NCBI GenBank assembly: GCA_026389975.1
Contig: JAPLGV010000046.1
Span: forward strand, 1 to 8,876
Reading direction: 5' to 3'
Length of the DNA: 8,876 nucleotides
Source of the DNA: Chloroflexota bacterium
GTDB lineage: Bacteria; Chloroflexota; Anaerolineae; Anaerolineales; Villigracilaceae
A program made the position numbers and the translations under genes. A model generated the notes under the pieces. It made no database searches. It saw only the letters and a list, made by a program, of their open reading frames with translations, and had not been told where the DNA came from. Position 1 is the first letter of the stretch. Each line of letters starts with the position of its first letter. Below, piece by piece: positions 1 to 5,744 of this stretch.

Positions 1-2122
1 TGGCCCCCGCGCCCAGGTCCAGCACGGCGCCGGGGAGGGCGCGCGTGACCGGCGTCTCGTTATCAGCCAGCCAGCGGTCCAACTCTCCGGCGGAATAGGA
101 AGCGTCAATGTTCCCCGCCCACAGGACGTTCTCCGTCGGGAAGCGGTCGAGGATGCGCGGCAGGGCGGCCACTTGCTGTTGCTGCGGCGAAGCGATCACC
201 AGCCAATCAATTCGGCGGTCAAAGGAGGGCAGGCGGCGTCCGAGGGCGCTGGCGAGTTTCGAGGGGCTGGGCCCGCCGTCCACCAGGATGGATCGTCCGG
301 AGGGCGTCTGGATCAGGATGGCGTCGGCGGAACCCACGTCGAGGAAGGTCAGGTGCAGGCGTCCATCAGGAGCGAGGAAGGCGGCAGACCAGATCAAGTA
401 GACAGAAATGCCCAGGGCAGTGACGATAACGGAAGGAGTAAGGGCGGGGCGCAAGGCCTGTTTAACGCGCGGCCCGGCAAAGGTCAGGGAAAGCAATATT
501 AAATAAAACAAGACGACGAACAGGAAGGAGAAGTCTCCCAATACGATGACGCCGTGCGGGAAGTGGTTAAAAAATTCCACCGCCCGGTTGGTATAGGCTG
601 CGAACGGCCAGGCAACCCAACCGGCCACCTGTCCAAGCGGCTGGTAGATAAAACTGAGCAGGACGGCCAGCCCGGCCAGGACCATCAGCGCCGGTTGGGC
701 CGGCAGGACAAAGGGGTTGGCGATTAACGAAACCAGCGAGATGCGCCCGAACTGGTAGGCCATGATGGGCAGGGTGGTCAGTTGGGCGGCCAGGGTGAAG
801 AGCATGGTTACGCTGACCGGGACGGAAATCTTCCGGGCAGTTTCAATGGAGAAGCGGCGGGCCAGCAGACCGGTGAACCAGTCCTGAAAAGGCTGGGCGT
901 AGAGGATCAGGCCGAGGGTGGCGCCGAAAGAGAGCTGGAAACCAGCGTCCCAGAGCGTATGCGGGTTTATGACGGCCAGGACCGCGGCGGTTATGGCCAG
1001 GGTGTTAATACCGTTCTGGCGGCGGCCCAACTGCCGGGCGAATATCGCCAGCCCTCCCATGATGGCGGCGCGCAGGACTGACGGGCTGGCTCCCACCAGG
1101 ATTGTGTAGGCAGTAATGCCAAGAACGGCGGCGACGGCTCCGCGGCGCGGTCCGAGCCGGCGGCTGAAGAGGGTCACGAACAGGCTGGCGATGATGGTGA
1201 TGTTAAAGCCGGAGATGGCAATGATGTGGGCCGTGCCGGTGTTTTTGTAGGCCTGCTGGAGGGTGGCGGGCAGACCGTTATCGTTTCCGAGCAGGATGCC
1301 TGCCAGGAGTGAGGCTTCCGGGTCCGGGAAGATGCGGTAGACGTGGTCAATGGCCTGTTCTTTGAATGCGTAAACCATCCGCAGGATGGGGTTCCCGCCG
1401 GTGAAGGGCAGGCGTGTGGCAGAGGCATCTGGTATATAGGCGAGGATGCCCTGACGTGCCAGGTAATCCCGGTAAGAGAAGTCCTCGTTTTCAGGCGGCG
1501 TTTTCAAATGCCCACGCAGGCGGACTACGTCACCGTAGTGCCAGTCGCCGCCAGGCGGGAGGCGGGCGAGGATCAGGCCGTGGACCGACAGGGTTTCATC
1601 GCCGGTATCTACGCCGGTCACGTTCACGCGCAAATTGGTGTAGGTGTCACGTTCATCGGGCGGGTCGGTCAGCGTGCCGGTGACCAGCAGCTCGTACTCC
1701 CGGTCGTTGTACCAGGCAATGTAGTGAGCATCAACATAAGGAAGGGTGAAATGGTAACGGGCCGCGCCGAGGAAGAAAACAGTGAGTGCAAGAGAAGCGA
1801 GAAACAGGGTGGAAGGCGGGAGCTTGAAAGGCTTAAAATTGAGACGTGACGTGGTAGTCCCGGTTCCAGCACGGGAAGAGAGGATACGGAGGAGGAGCGC
1901 GCTGAGCAGGGTAATGCCGGCCAGAACAAGCCAGAGGTTCCGGGAAAGGGGAATCTGCGGGGGAAGCACGCTGTGCGCCAGACCCAGCCAGAAGCTCCGG
2001 GAAAGGCGAATCTGCTTTGCAACCAGGATGCCTGCGAGGAAAGCCAGCGACAACCAGAGCAGCGGCAGCCACGCGGTGAGCCTGATAAACTTGCTTGGGG
2101 TTTGCTGGTTGGTAGTTTCCAT
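1..2122 (-). CDS. comEC: ComEC/Rec2 family DNA-uptake channel protein (3' end outside window)
   Basis: This is a polytopic inner-membrane protein of the ComEC/Rec2 family, which carries single-stranded DNA across the cytoplasmic membrane during natural transformation. 707 codons are visible; the frame stays open at base 1, so the C-terminus is missing (family length is usually 700-850). Visible parts: N-terminal hydrophobic segments (about residues 15-125), a soluble OB-like part (about 130-240), the Competence domain with the hallmark GTAHIIAISGFNITII around H299 followed by LRAAIMGG, and a metallo-beta-lactamase-like domain from about residue 590 (LDVGSAD with D595; VDGGP with D615). The usual THxHxDH zinc motif is replaced by ASPQQQQ at residues 644-650, so nuclease activity is doubtful. 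The ATG at 2122 is chosen because GAGGG lies just upstream and a good promoter sits before it; an in-frame ATG at 2140 lies at or before the expected transcription start. The N-terminal region contains a 57-bp duplication and a dispersed repeat. Family call is firm; activity is inferred. Confidence 0.93.
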   Translation of the reverse strand, partial: METTNQQTPSKFIRLTAWLPLLWLSLAFLAGILVAKQIRLSRSFWLGLAHSVLPPQIPLSRNLWLVLAGITLLSALLLRILSSRAGTGTTTSRLNFKPFKLPPSTLFLASLALTVFFLGAARYHFTLPYVDAHYIAWYNDREYELLVTGTLTDPPDERDTYTNLRVNVTGVDTGDETLSVHGLILARLPPGGDWHYGDVVRLRGHLKTPPENEDFSYRDYLARQGILAYIPDASATRLPFTGGNPILRMVYAFKEQAIDHVYRIFPDPEASLLAGILLGNDNGLPATLQQAYKNTGTAHIIAISGFNITIIASLFVTLFSRRLGPRRGAVAAVLGITAYTILVGASPSVLRAAIMGGLAIFARQLGRRQNGINTLAITAAVLAVINPHTLWDAGFQLSFGATLGLILYAQPFQDWFTGLLARRFSIETARKISVPVSVTMLFTLAAQLTTLPIMAYQFGRISLVSLIANPFVLPAQPALMVLAGLAVLLSFIYQPLGQVAGWVAWPFAAYTNRAVEFFNHFPHGVIVLGDFSFLFVVLFYLILLSLTFAGPRVKQALRPALTPSVIVTALGISVYLIWSAAFLAPDGRLHLTFLDVGSADAILIQTPSGRSILVDGGPSPSKLASALGRRLPSFDRRIDWLVIASPQQQQVAALPRILDRFPTENVLWAGNIDASYSAGELDRWLADNETPVTRALPGAVLDLGAGA
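1848..1876 (+). repeat. Dispersed GTCCCG hairpin repeat, copy 1 (inside comEC)
   Basis: The plus strand reads GACGTGGTAGTCCCGG followed by TTCCAGCACGGGA. It matches the copies at 5610-5639 and 8545-8598. GTCCCG and CGGGA flank a 9-nt loop, so the unit can form a small hairpin. Here it is translated on the minus strand as SRAGTGTTTS, a polar insert between hydrophobic segments of ComEC, in a frame unrelated to the one used in the propeller gene. Confidence 0.8.
1920..2015 (-). repeat. 57-bp-offset direct duplication in the comEC N-terminus
   Basis: A block of roughly 40 bp starting at 1920 recurs at 1977, exactly 57 bp (19 codons) away. Both copies contain CCGGGAAAG and GAATCTGC. In the protein this gives QIRLSRSFWLGLA followed by QIPLSRNLWLVLA. 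The spacing is a multiple of three, so the reading frame is kept and part of a hydrophobic segment is doubled. Confidence 0.75.
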
Positions 2123-2141
2123 AAGGGCCACCCTCGACATT

Positions 2142-2170
2142 ATTTTACAGGTTGTGGAAGATAAAGACAA
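2142..2170 (-). promoter_or_regulatory. Predicted sigma70-type promoter of comEC
   Basis: On the minus strand, a -35 box TTGTCT (plus coordinates 2165-2170) and a -10 box TAAAAT (2142-2147) are separated by exactly 17 nt. Transcription would start near 2135, leaving a short leader that contains the GAGGG ribosome site for the ATG at 2122. This argues against the upstream in-frame ATG at 2140. Confidence 0.6.
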
Positions 2171-2179
2171 GGTTTTTCA

Positions 2180-2208
2180 TTGACGAAATACCCGCCCGCG
2201 CATACAAT
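2180..2208 (+). promoter_or_regulatory. Predicted sigma70-type promoter of the btu operon
   Basis: TTGACG (2180-2185) and TACAAT (2203-2208) are separated by 17 nt, close to the consensus. The expected start, about 2215, lies just ahead of the first paired base of the cobalamin riboswitch at 2227, so the RNA would begin almost directly with the aptamer. The -35 box is only 9 bp from that of the divergent comEC promoter. Confidence 0.7.
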
Positions 2209-2226
2209 ACCCCTACAATTGAATAT

Positions 2227-2363
2227 CGGTCAGGGTGCCTCTTCCCCCGGAAGGGAAGGCCCAATGGCGAAGCCGGTGCGAGTCCGGCGCTGTCCCGCAA
2301 CTGTGAGGTTGTAGGTCACGTTTGAAACGTGACCTACCCAAGTCAGGCCGCCCGCCCTGGCCG
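2227..2363 (+). ncRNA. Cobalamin (B12) riboswitch aptamer
   Basis: The conserved core is readable in order: GGTGCC near 2234, AAGGGAA at 2251-2257, then GCCGGTGCGAGTCCGGCGC, TGTCCCGCAACTGTG, and AGTCAGG followed by GCCCGCC. The closing stem is CGGTCAGGG (2227-2235) with CCCTGGCCG (2355-2363), nine pairs including one G-U. The P5 stem GCCGG/CCGGC carries loop TGCGAGT. The variable arm is an unusually perfect 11-bp hairpin (2311-2337). Adenosyl- or methylcobalamin is the expected ligand from the known class. The aptamer is followed by a terminator and a B12-type ABC importer, so it most likely shuts off importer expression when cobalamin is abundant. The aptamer class is firm; the direction of control is inferred from the family. 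Confidence 0.93.
2311..2337 (+). repeat. Perfect 11-bp hairpin in the riboswitch variable arm
   Basis: Arms GTAGGTCACGT (2311-2321) and ACGTGACCTAC (2327-2337) are perfectly complementary around loop TTGAA. It falls in the length-variable peripheral arm of the aptamer, where an insertion would be tolerated. It has the same outer GTAGGT layout and arm length as the hairpin at 2456-2481, so both may belong to one palindromic repeat family. Confidence 0.7.
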
Positions 2364-2425
2364 GTTCTACACTCTCTCGTGGAAAGGAGGTGGGAACGGC
2401 TAAACGGATTGCCTTTTCCCCCTCC
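2364..2425 (+). promoter_or_regulatory. Riboswitch switching region: candidate L13 hairpin and antiterminator
   Basis: GGAGGTGGGAA (2386-2396) can pair with TTTCCCCCTCC (2415-2425), ten pairs with one mismatch and one G-U. This would consume the 5' edge of the terminator stem. The same G-rich strand can instead close a hairpin with GTTC (2364-2367) pairing GAAC (2394-2397). That hairpin exposes CTCGT (2376-2380), complementary to GCGAG in the P5 loop (2278-2282), as expected for the L5-L13 kissing contact of cobalamin riboswitches. Ligand binding would then favour the terminator. The pairings were found by eye; the mechanism is inferred. Confidence 0.5.
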
Positions 2426-2452
2426 CCTGTCTTCGCACAGGGGATTTTGTTT
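2423..2452 (+). terminator. Intrinsic terminator of the B12 riboswitch
   Basis: TCCCCTGT (2423-2430) and ACAGGGGA (2437-2444) form an 8-bp stem with a 6-nt loop, followed by TTTTGTTT. It lies after the aptamer and well before btuF, as expected for transcription attenuation. Confidence 0.8.
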
Positions 2453-2455
2453 GGG

Positions 2456-2481
2456 GTAGGTACGACTTCGGTCGTTACTAT
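2456..2481 (+). repeat. Imperfect hairpin with UUCG tetraloop
   Basis: GTAGGTACGAC (2456-2466) and GTCGTTACTAT (2471-2481) flank a TTCG loop closed by C-G, a very stable RNA tetraloop. The arms have two mismatches and one wobble. It starts just after the terminator U-tract and is not followed by its own T-run, so it is not obviously a second terminator. It resembles the hairpin at 2311-2337 in arm length and outer bases. Confidence 0.5.
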
Positions 2482-2512
2482 GACACGTCTGATGTGAAAT
2501 TAAAAAAACGCT

Positions 2513-2604
2513 ACCACTAAGTCTCAAAGACACGAAAAATGATGGAGAATCGTGTCGAAAATCAAGGACAATCCACCCAATTTGTGCCTTTGCGCCTTTG
2601 TGGT
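2513..2604 (+). repeat. Inverted pair of 8-bp-period arrays in the btuF leader
   Basis: The right arm consists of three octads: TTTGTGCC, TTTGCGCC, TTTGTGGT (2581-2604). The left arm (2513-2536) reads ACCACTAA, GTCTCAAA, GACACGAA and is complementary to the right arm at 19 of 24 positions. The 44-nt centre holds a second nested stem, GACACGA (2529-2535) with TCGTGTC (2550-2556). No gene is seen in 2453-2636; this array is the main content. Confidence 0.6.
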
Positions 2605-2647
2605 AAGACTCCAATCAGACGTACAACCTATACTTTAGGAGAATGGA

Positions 2648-3604
2648 ATGTTCCGCAAATTGCTTTTTGCGCTTTTGATCGTTACCCTGCTCGCCGCATG
2701 CGGCTCGGCCAGGACCTCGACACCGGCCGCCGTTTCGACAGAGCCACCCGCCAGCGTAGTCCCTGCTGCCACCTCCATCACCCTGACCGACGGCCTGAAC
2801 CGCACGGTCACGCTCGCCGGTCCAGCCCAGCGCGTAGTCTCGCTGGCTCCAGCCAACACGGAAATCCTGTTCGTAATTGGCGCAGGCGCACAGGTGGTGG
2901 GTTGCGATGAGACTTCCGATTACCCTGCTGAGGCGCTGGCCTTGCCAACCATCGGCGGCTATAGCGGTTTCAATCTGGAAGCCATTGTCGCCCTCCATCC
3001 GGATTTGGTTTTGGCTGGCGGCATCAACACGCCCGAACTGGTCGCCTCGCTGGAGCAGTTAGGGCTGACGGTCTACTTTCTCTCCAACCCGACCACGTTG
3101 GAAGAAATGTATACCAATCTTGAGACAGTCGCCAGGCTGACCGGTCACGAATCCGAAACCGCGGCGTTGGTAGAATCATTCAAGGCACGCGTTGCTGCGG
3201 TGGACGATAAAATCCTGCCGCTTTCCTACGGCCCGACTGTCTACTACGAGTTGGATGCCACCGAACCGACCAAACCTTTCACTGCCGGTCCCGGCTCATT
3301 CGTTGATCTGCTCATCGCCCGTGCAGGGGGCATAAACATTGGCGCCGAATTACAGGGTCAATGGGCACAGATCAGCCTGGAACAATTGGTGGTTGCCAAT
3401 CCTGCCATCATTATCCTGGGAGATGCGGCTTACGGCGAGACACCTGAGAAGGTAGCCCAGCGCCCCGGCTGGGGAACGCTGGCCGCCATCCAGACCGGAC
3501 AGGTGTTCCCGATCGACGATAACCTGGTCAGTCGTCCTGGTCCGCGCCTGGTGGACGGGCTGGAAGCAATGGCGAAACTGCTGCATCCGGGTGTGTTCAA
3601 ATAA
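2648..3604 (+). CDS. btuF: Cobalamin ABC transporter substrate-binding lipoprotein (BtuF-like)
   Basis: This 318-residue periplasmic-binding-protein family member (the BtuF/FhuD/FepB type with a rigid central helix) captures substrate outside the membrane and delivers it to the permease encoded next. An N-terminal signal ends in lipobox LAAC with C18 as the predicted lipidated cysteine, followed by a Thr/Pro/Ser-rich tether to about residue 42. The binding domain begins near residue 46; RVVSLAPANTEILF (62-75) and a PDLVLAGG segment are typical of the family. An AGGAG ribosome site (2637-2641) lies 6 nt before the ATG. It is the first gene of a three-gene operon under a cobalamin riboswitch, which is the main reason to assign vitamin B12 rather than heme or siderophore as substrate. 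A lipid-anchored binding protein suits an envelope without a classical periplasm. Family is very sure; ligand is inferred. Confidence 0.9.
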   Translation: MFRKLLFALLIVTLLAACGSARTSTPAAVSTEPPASVVPAATSITLTDGLNRTVTLAGPAQRVVSLAPANTEILFVIGAGAQVVGCDETSDYPAEALALPTIGGYSGFNLEAIVALHPDLVLAGGINTPELVASLEQLGLTVYFLSNPTTLEEMYTNLETVARLTGHESETAALVESFKARVAAVDDKILPLSYGPTVYYELDATEPTKPFTAGPGSFVDLLIARAGGINIGAELQGQWAQISLEQLVVANPAIIILGDAAYGETPEKVAQRPGWGTLAAIQTGQVFPIDDNLVSRPGPRLVDGLEAMAKLLHPGVFK

Positions 3605-3685
3605 AGGTAATTGGGTAAACAGGTAATCAGGAAAAGGAAGCTCTCCAAAAGCCTGATCACCTGATCCCTTGTTACCTGATTCCTG
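3605..3685 (+). repeat. Inverted pair of 8-bp-period arrays between btuF and btuC
   Basis: The left half reads in octads AGGTAATT, GGGTAAAC, AGGTAATC, AGGAAAAG (3605-3636). The right half carries the inverted form, GATCACCT, GATCCCTT, GTTACCT, GATTCCTG (3655-3685). CAGGTAATCAGG (3620-3631) can pair with CCTGATCACCTG (3652-3663) over 12 bp with one G-U. No T-run follows, so it is not read as a terminator. It fills nearly the whole 86-nt gap. Confidence 0.65.
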
Positions 3686-3690
3686 CTATC

Positions 3691-4713
3691 ATGCGCCGCT
3701 TTTCACCTTACCTCCTTGCACTCGCCTTTCTGCTGATTGCGATTTTGCTCTCGGTTGCCATTGGCTCGGTATTTATCCCGCCTGCCGACCTGGGCCGCAT
3801 TCTCATTGGCTGGCTAAATAGGGCAACGTTCTCCGAGCCGTTAAAAACCTTTGCTTTTATCCTGACAGACATCCGTCTGCCGCGCACGGCGCTGGTCCTG
3901 CTGACCGGTGCGGCGCTGGGCGGCTCCGGTGCGGCCTATCAGGGTCTGTTCCGCAACCCGTTGGCCGACCCGTATCTGATTGGCGTGGCTTCCGGGGCGG
4001 GTCTCGGCGCGGTGCTGGCAATGAGCGTTAAATGGCCCTACTCGTTCTGGGGTTTGATGGCCGTCCCGGTGGCGGCATTCATCGGCTCACTGCTGACCGT
4101 TTTCCTGGTGTATGCCCTGGCGCACGTCGGCAAGACTATCCCAACAACGAACCTCATTCTGGCAGGCGTGGCCTTCGGTTCCTTCGCCACTGCCCTGACG
4201 ACCTACCTGATGCTGCGCTCGACGGGCGAACTGCACCGGGCAATTACCTGGTTGAATGGCGGCTCCTCCCAGGCAGGCTGGGGGCCGGTGCTGACGGTCC
4301 TGCCATACCTTGCCATCGGACTGGGCAACCTGCTCCTGAGCGGGCATGCCCTGAATCTGCTGCAATATGGCGATGAACAGGCTCAACAGATGGGCCTGCC
4401 CGTCACGCGAGCGCGGACCCTGATCCTGATGGCCGCTTCACTGGCGACCGCCGCGGCTGTGTCTTTTTCCGGGATCATCGGCTTCATCGGGCTGATCGTC
4501 CCGCACGTAATGCGCCTGTGGTTCGGCGCGGACTACCGCCGCCTGCTCCCGCTCTCGCTCATCGGCGGAGCCGGTGCGCTGCTTCTGGCAGACGTAATTG
4601 CCCGCTCCGTGATGGCTCCGCAGGAACTGCCGGTGGGTATTGTGACCGCGCTGGTCGGTGTTCCGTTCTTCCTGTGGGTGCTGCGGAGAGCCAAGAATCA
4701 AGGATATTGGTGA
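3691..4713 (+). CDS. btuC: Cobalamin ABC transporter permease (BtuC-like, FecCD family)
   Basis: This 340-residue membrane permease of the FecCD/BtuC family forms, as a homodimer, the translocation path of a type II ABC importer. It is almost entirely hydrophobic, consistent with about ten membrane helices. Family landmarks are RLPR (62-65), then GLFRNPLADPYLIG (85-98), and near the C-terminus SGIIGFIGLIVPH, VMRLWFG and QELPVGIVTALVGVPFF, the region that includes the cytoplasmic coupling helices for the ATPase. Length is normal for the family. The ATG at 3691 begins a plausible first helix, but no Shine-Dalgarno sequence is visible in the upstream CT-rich tract, which is part of a repeat. Translation may depend on an mRNA fold or on reinitiation. 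It lies between the binding-protein and ATPase genes in the same orientation. Confidence 0.93.
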   Translation: MRRFSPYLLALAFLLIAILLSVAIGSVFIPPADLGRILIGWLNRATFSEPLKTFAFILTDIRLPRTALVLLTGAALGGSGAAYQGLFRNPLADPYLIGVASGAGLGAVLAMSVKWPYSFWGLMAVPVAAFIGSLLTVFLVYALAHVGKTIPTTNLILAGVAFGSFATALTTYLMLRSTGELHRAITWLNGGSSQAGWGPVLTVLPYLAIGLGNLLLSGHALNLLQYGDEQAQQMGLPVTRARTLILMAASLATAAAVSFSGIIGFIGLIVPHVMRLWFGADYRRLLPLSLIGGAGALLLADVIARSVMAPQELPVGIVTALVGVPFFLWVLRRAKNQGYW

Positions 4714-4717
4714 GGTC

Positions 4718-4745
4718 GAGATTTGAGAGCAGAGAATCGAGAATA
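4718..4745 (+). repeat. Four 7-bp GAGA repeats between btuC and btuD
   Basis: The 37-nt gap holds four consecutive heptads that share a GAGA start: GAGATTT, GAGAGCA, GAGAATC, GAGAATA. A GAGAA just upstream of the btuD start may serve as a weak ribosome site. Confidence 0.6.
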
Positions 4746-4750
4746 GTGTC

Positions 4751-5557
4751 ATGTTGTACATTGAGAACTTGTCAGTTTCTTACGGCACGCGCCGTGTGCT
4801 GACGGACGTTTCGCTGGAAGTCAACTCCGGAGAAGTGGTGGCGCTCATCGGTCCAAACGGCGCCGGGAAATCCACGCTGGTGCGCGCTATCAGCGGCGTG
4901 ATTCCGGTGGAAAGTGGAAGAATCCATAGTAACGTTTTTAGTCGTTCTTCGGTAAATTTGCTCTCCCTGTCGCCCATGCAGCGCGCCCGGTCTCTGGCAG
5001 TTGTACCGCAATCGGCTTCCATGCCGCCCGCCTTCACCGTCTGGGAGACCGTCTTGATGGGCCGCACGCCCTATCTCAACTTCCTCGGCCAGGTCTCCGC
5101 CAAAGACGAGGCGATTGCCCGTCTCGCCCTGCAAAAAGTGGACGCGCTGGATCTGTCCGAGCGGCGCGTGGGTGAACTCTCCGGCGGCGAGCAGCAGCGC
5201 GTGTTGTTAGCGCGGGCATTGGCCCAGTCCACGCCGATCCTGCTGCTGGACGAGCCGACTTCAAACCTGGATTTACATTATCAAGTCAGTTTTATGGAAA
5301 CCGTGAGCGCCCTGGCCCACCGGGACAACCTGGCTGTGCTGGTTGCCCTGCACGATTTGAATCTCGCCGCCCGTTACGCCGACCGCGTGGCTCTGCTGGT
5401 GGATGGAGAAATCAAAGCCACGGGTACGCCGCGGCAGGTGCTGACGCCGGAGTTGATTTCAACGGCATACCACCTGCCAGTGCAAGTGATCCTGCATCCG
5501 TTCGCGGATGTCCCGCTAGTAATCCCTGGAAATACTGCTTCTTGCAAAAAACTATGA
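4751..5557 (+). CDS. btuD: Cobalamin ABC transporter ATP-binding protein (BtuD-like)
   Basis: This 268-residue ABC ATPase drives substrate import through the permease encoded just upstream. All nucleotide-binding motifs are intact: Walker A GPNGAGKST (34-42), Q-loop Q87 in VVPQ, signature LSGGEQQR (143-150), Walker B ILLLDEP (163-169, with catalytic E168), D-loop SNLD (171-174) and switch H201 in ALHDLN. The C-terminal part resembles the BtuD/FecE/HmuV group (GTPRQVLTPELI). Residues about 58-71 are several residues longer than usual between the first strand set and the LSP segment, and their codons are AT-rich compared with the rest (about 4929-4962), which suggests a tolerated insertion. The ribosome site is weak. 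It is the last gene of the riboswitch-controlled operon; nothing in the same orientation follows. Confidence 0.93.
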   Translation: MLYIENLSVSYGTRRVLTDVSLEVNSGEVVALIGPNGAGKSTLVRAISGVIPVESGRIHSNVFSRSSVNLLSLSPMQRARSLAVVPQSASMPPAFTVWETVLMGRTPYLNFLGQVSAKDEAIARLALQKVDALDLSERRVGELSGGEQQRVLLARALAQSTPILLLDEPTSNLDLHYQVSFMETVSALAHRDNLAVLVALHDLNLAARYADRVALLVDGEIKATGTPRQVLTPELISTAYHLPVQVILHPFADVPLVIPGNTASCKKL

Positions 5558-5609
5558 ACTTTCCTGTATCAAAGGGCTCGAAAATAAGCGGATTTCGGTT
5601 CAAATATTT

Positions 5610-5639
5610 ACGTGTTAGTCCCGGTTCCAGTACGGGACG
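5610..5639 (+). repeat. Dispersed GTCCCG hairpin repeat, copy 2 (intergenic)
   Basis: ACGTGTTAGTCCCGG followed by TTCCAGTACGGGACG differs from the other copies by two bases. Stem GTCCCG/CGGGAC is intact around a 9-nt loop. It lies in the convergent gap after btuD, so this copy is not part of any assigned protein. Confidence 0.8.
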
Positions 5640-5650
5640 CAGTACCCTGT

Positions 5651-5670
5651 AAGGTACCTCTCGGTACCTT
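5651..5670. other. GGTACC hairpin in the convergent gap
   Basis: AAGGTACC and GGTACCTT form a perfect 8-bp stem with loop TCTC. Its place between convergent genes suggests a transcription end, but there is no T-run on either strand, so terminator function is uncertain. The rest of 5558-5744 has no gene. Confidence 0.4.
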
Positions 5671-5744
5671 GAGTTCCACGCCCTTCCGGCCCGCACCCTT
5701 GGCCTGTACATGGCCTGGTCAGCGCGGGAACGATTACAGTCCCT

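Noticed and set aside
1..2122. Several plus-strand open frames of 60-170 codons (for example 1343-1849 and 782-1081).
   Set aside because: They lie antisense to a continuous 707-codon minus-strand frame with clear ComEC motifs; their peptides show no family features.
2138..2140. Alternative in-frame ATG for comEC six codons upstream.
   Set aside because: It sits at or before the expected transcription start of the predicted promoter and has no ribosome site, whereas ATG 2122 has GAGGG.
2383..2392. AAAGGAGGTG, a near-perfect ribosome-binding sequence.
   Set aside because: No start codon follows at suitable distance; it is better explained as part of the riboswitch antiterminator strand.
2213..2614. 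A 133-codon minus-strand open frame.
   Set aside because: It is antisense to the riboswitch, terminator and repeat arrays; no protein features.
2648..5557. An iron-siderophore or heme importer.
   Set aside because: The three proteins alone would allow it, but the operon is led by a clear cobalamin riboswitch.
5651..5670. Bidirectional terminator between the convergent genes.
   Set aside because: The stem is perfect but there is no T-run on either strand; kept only as an uncertain hairpin.
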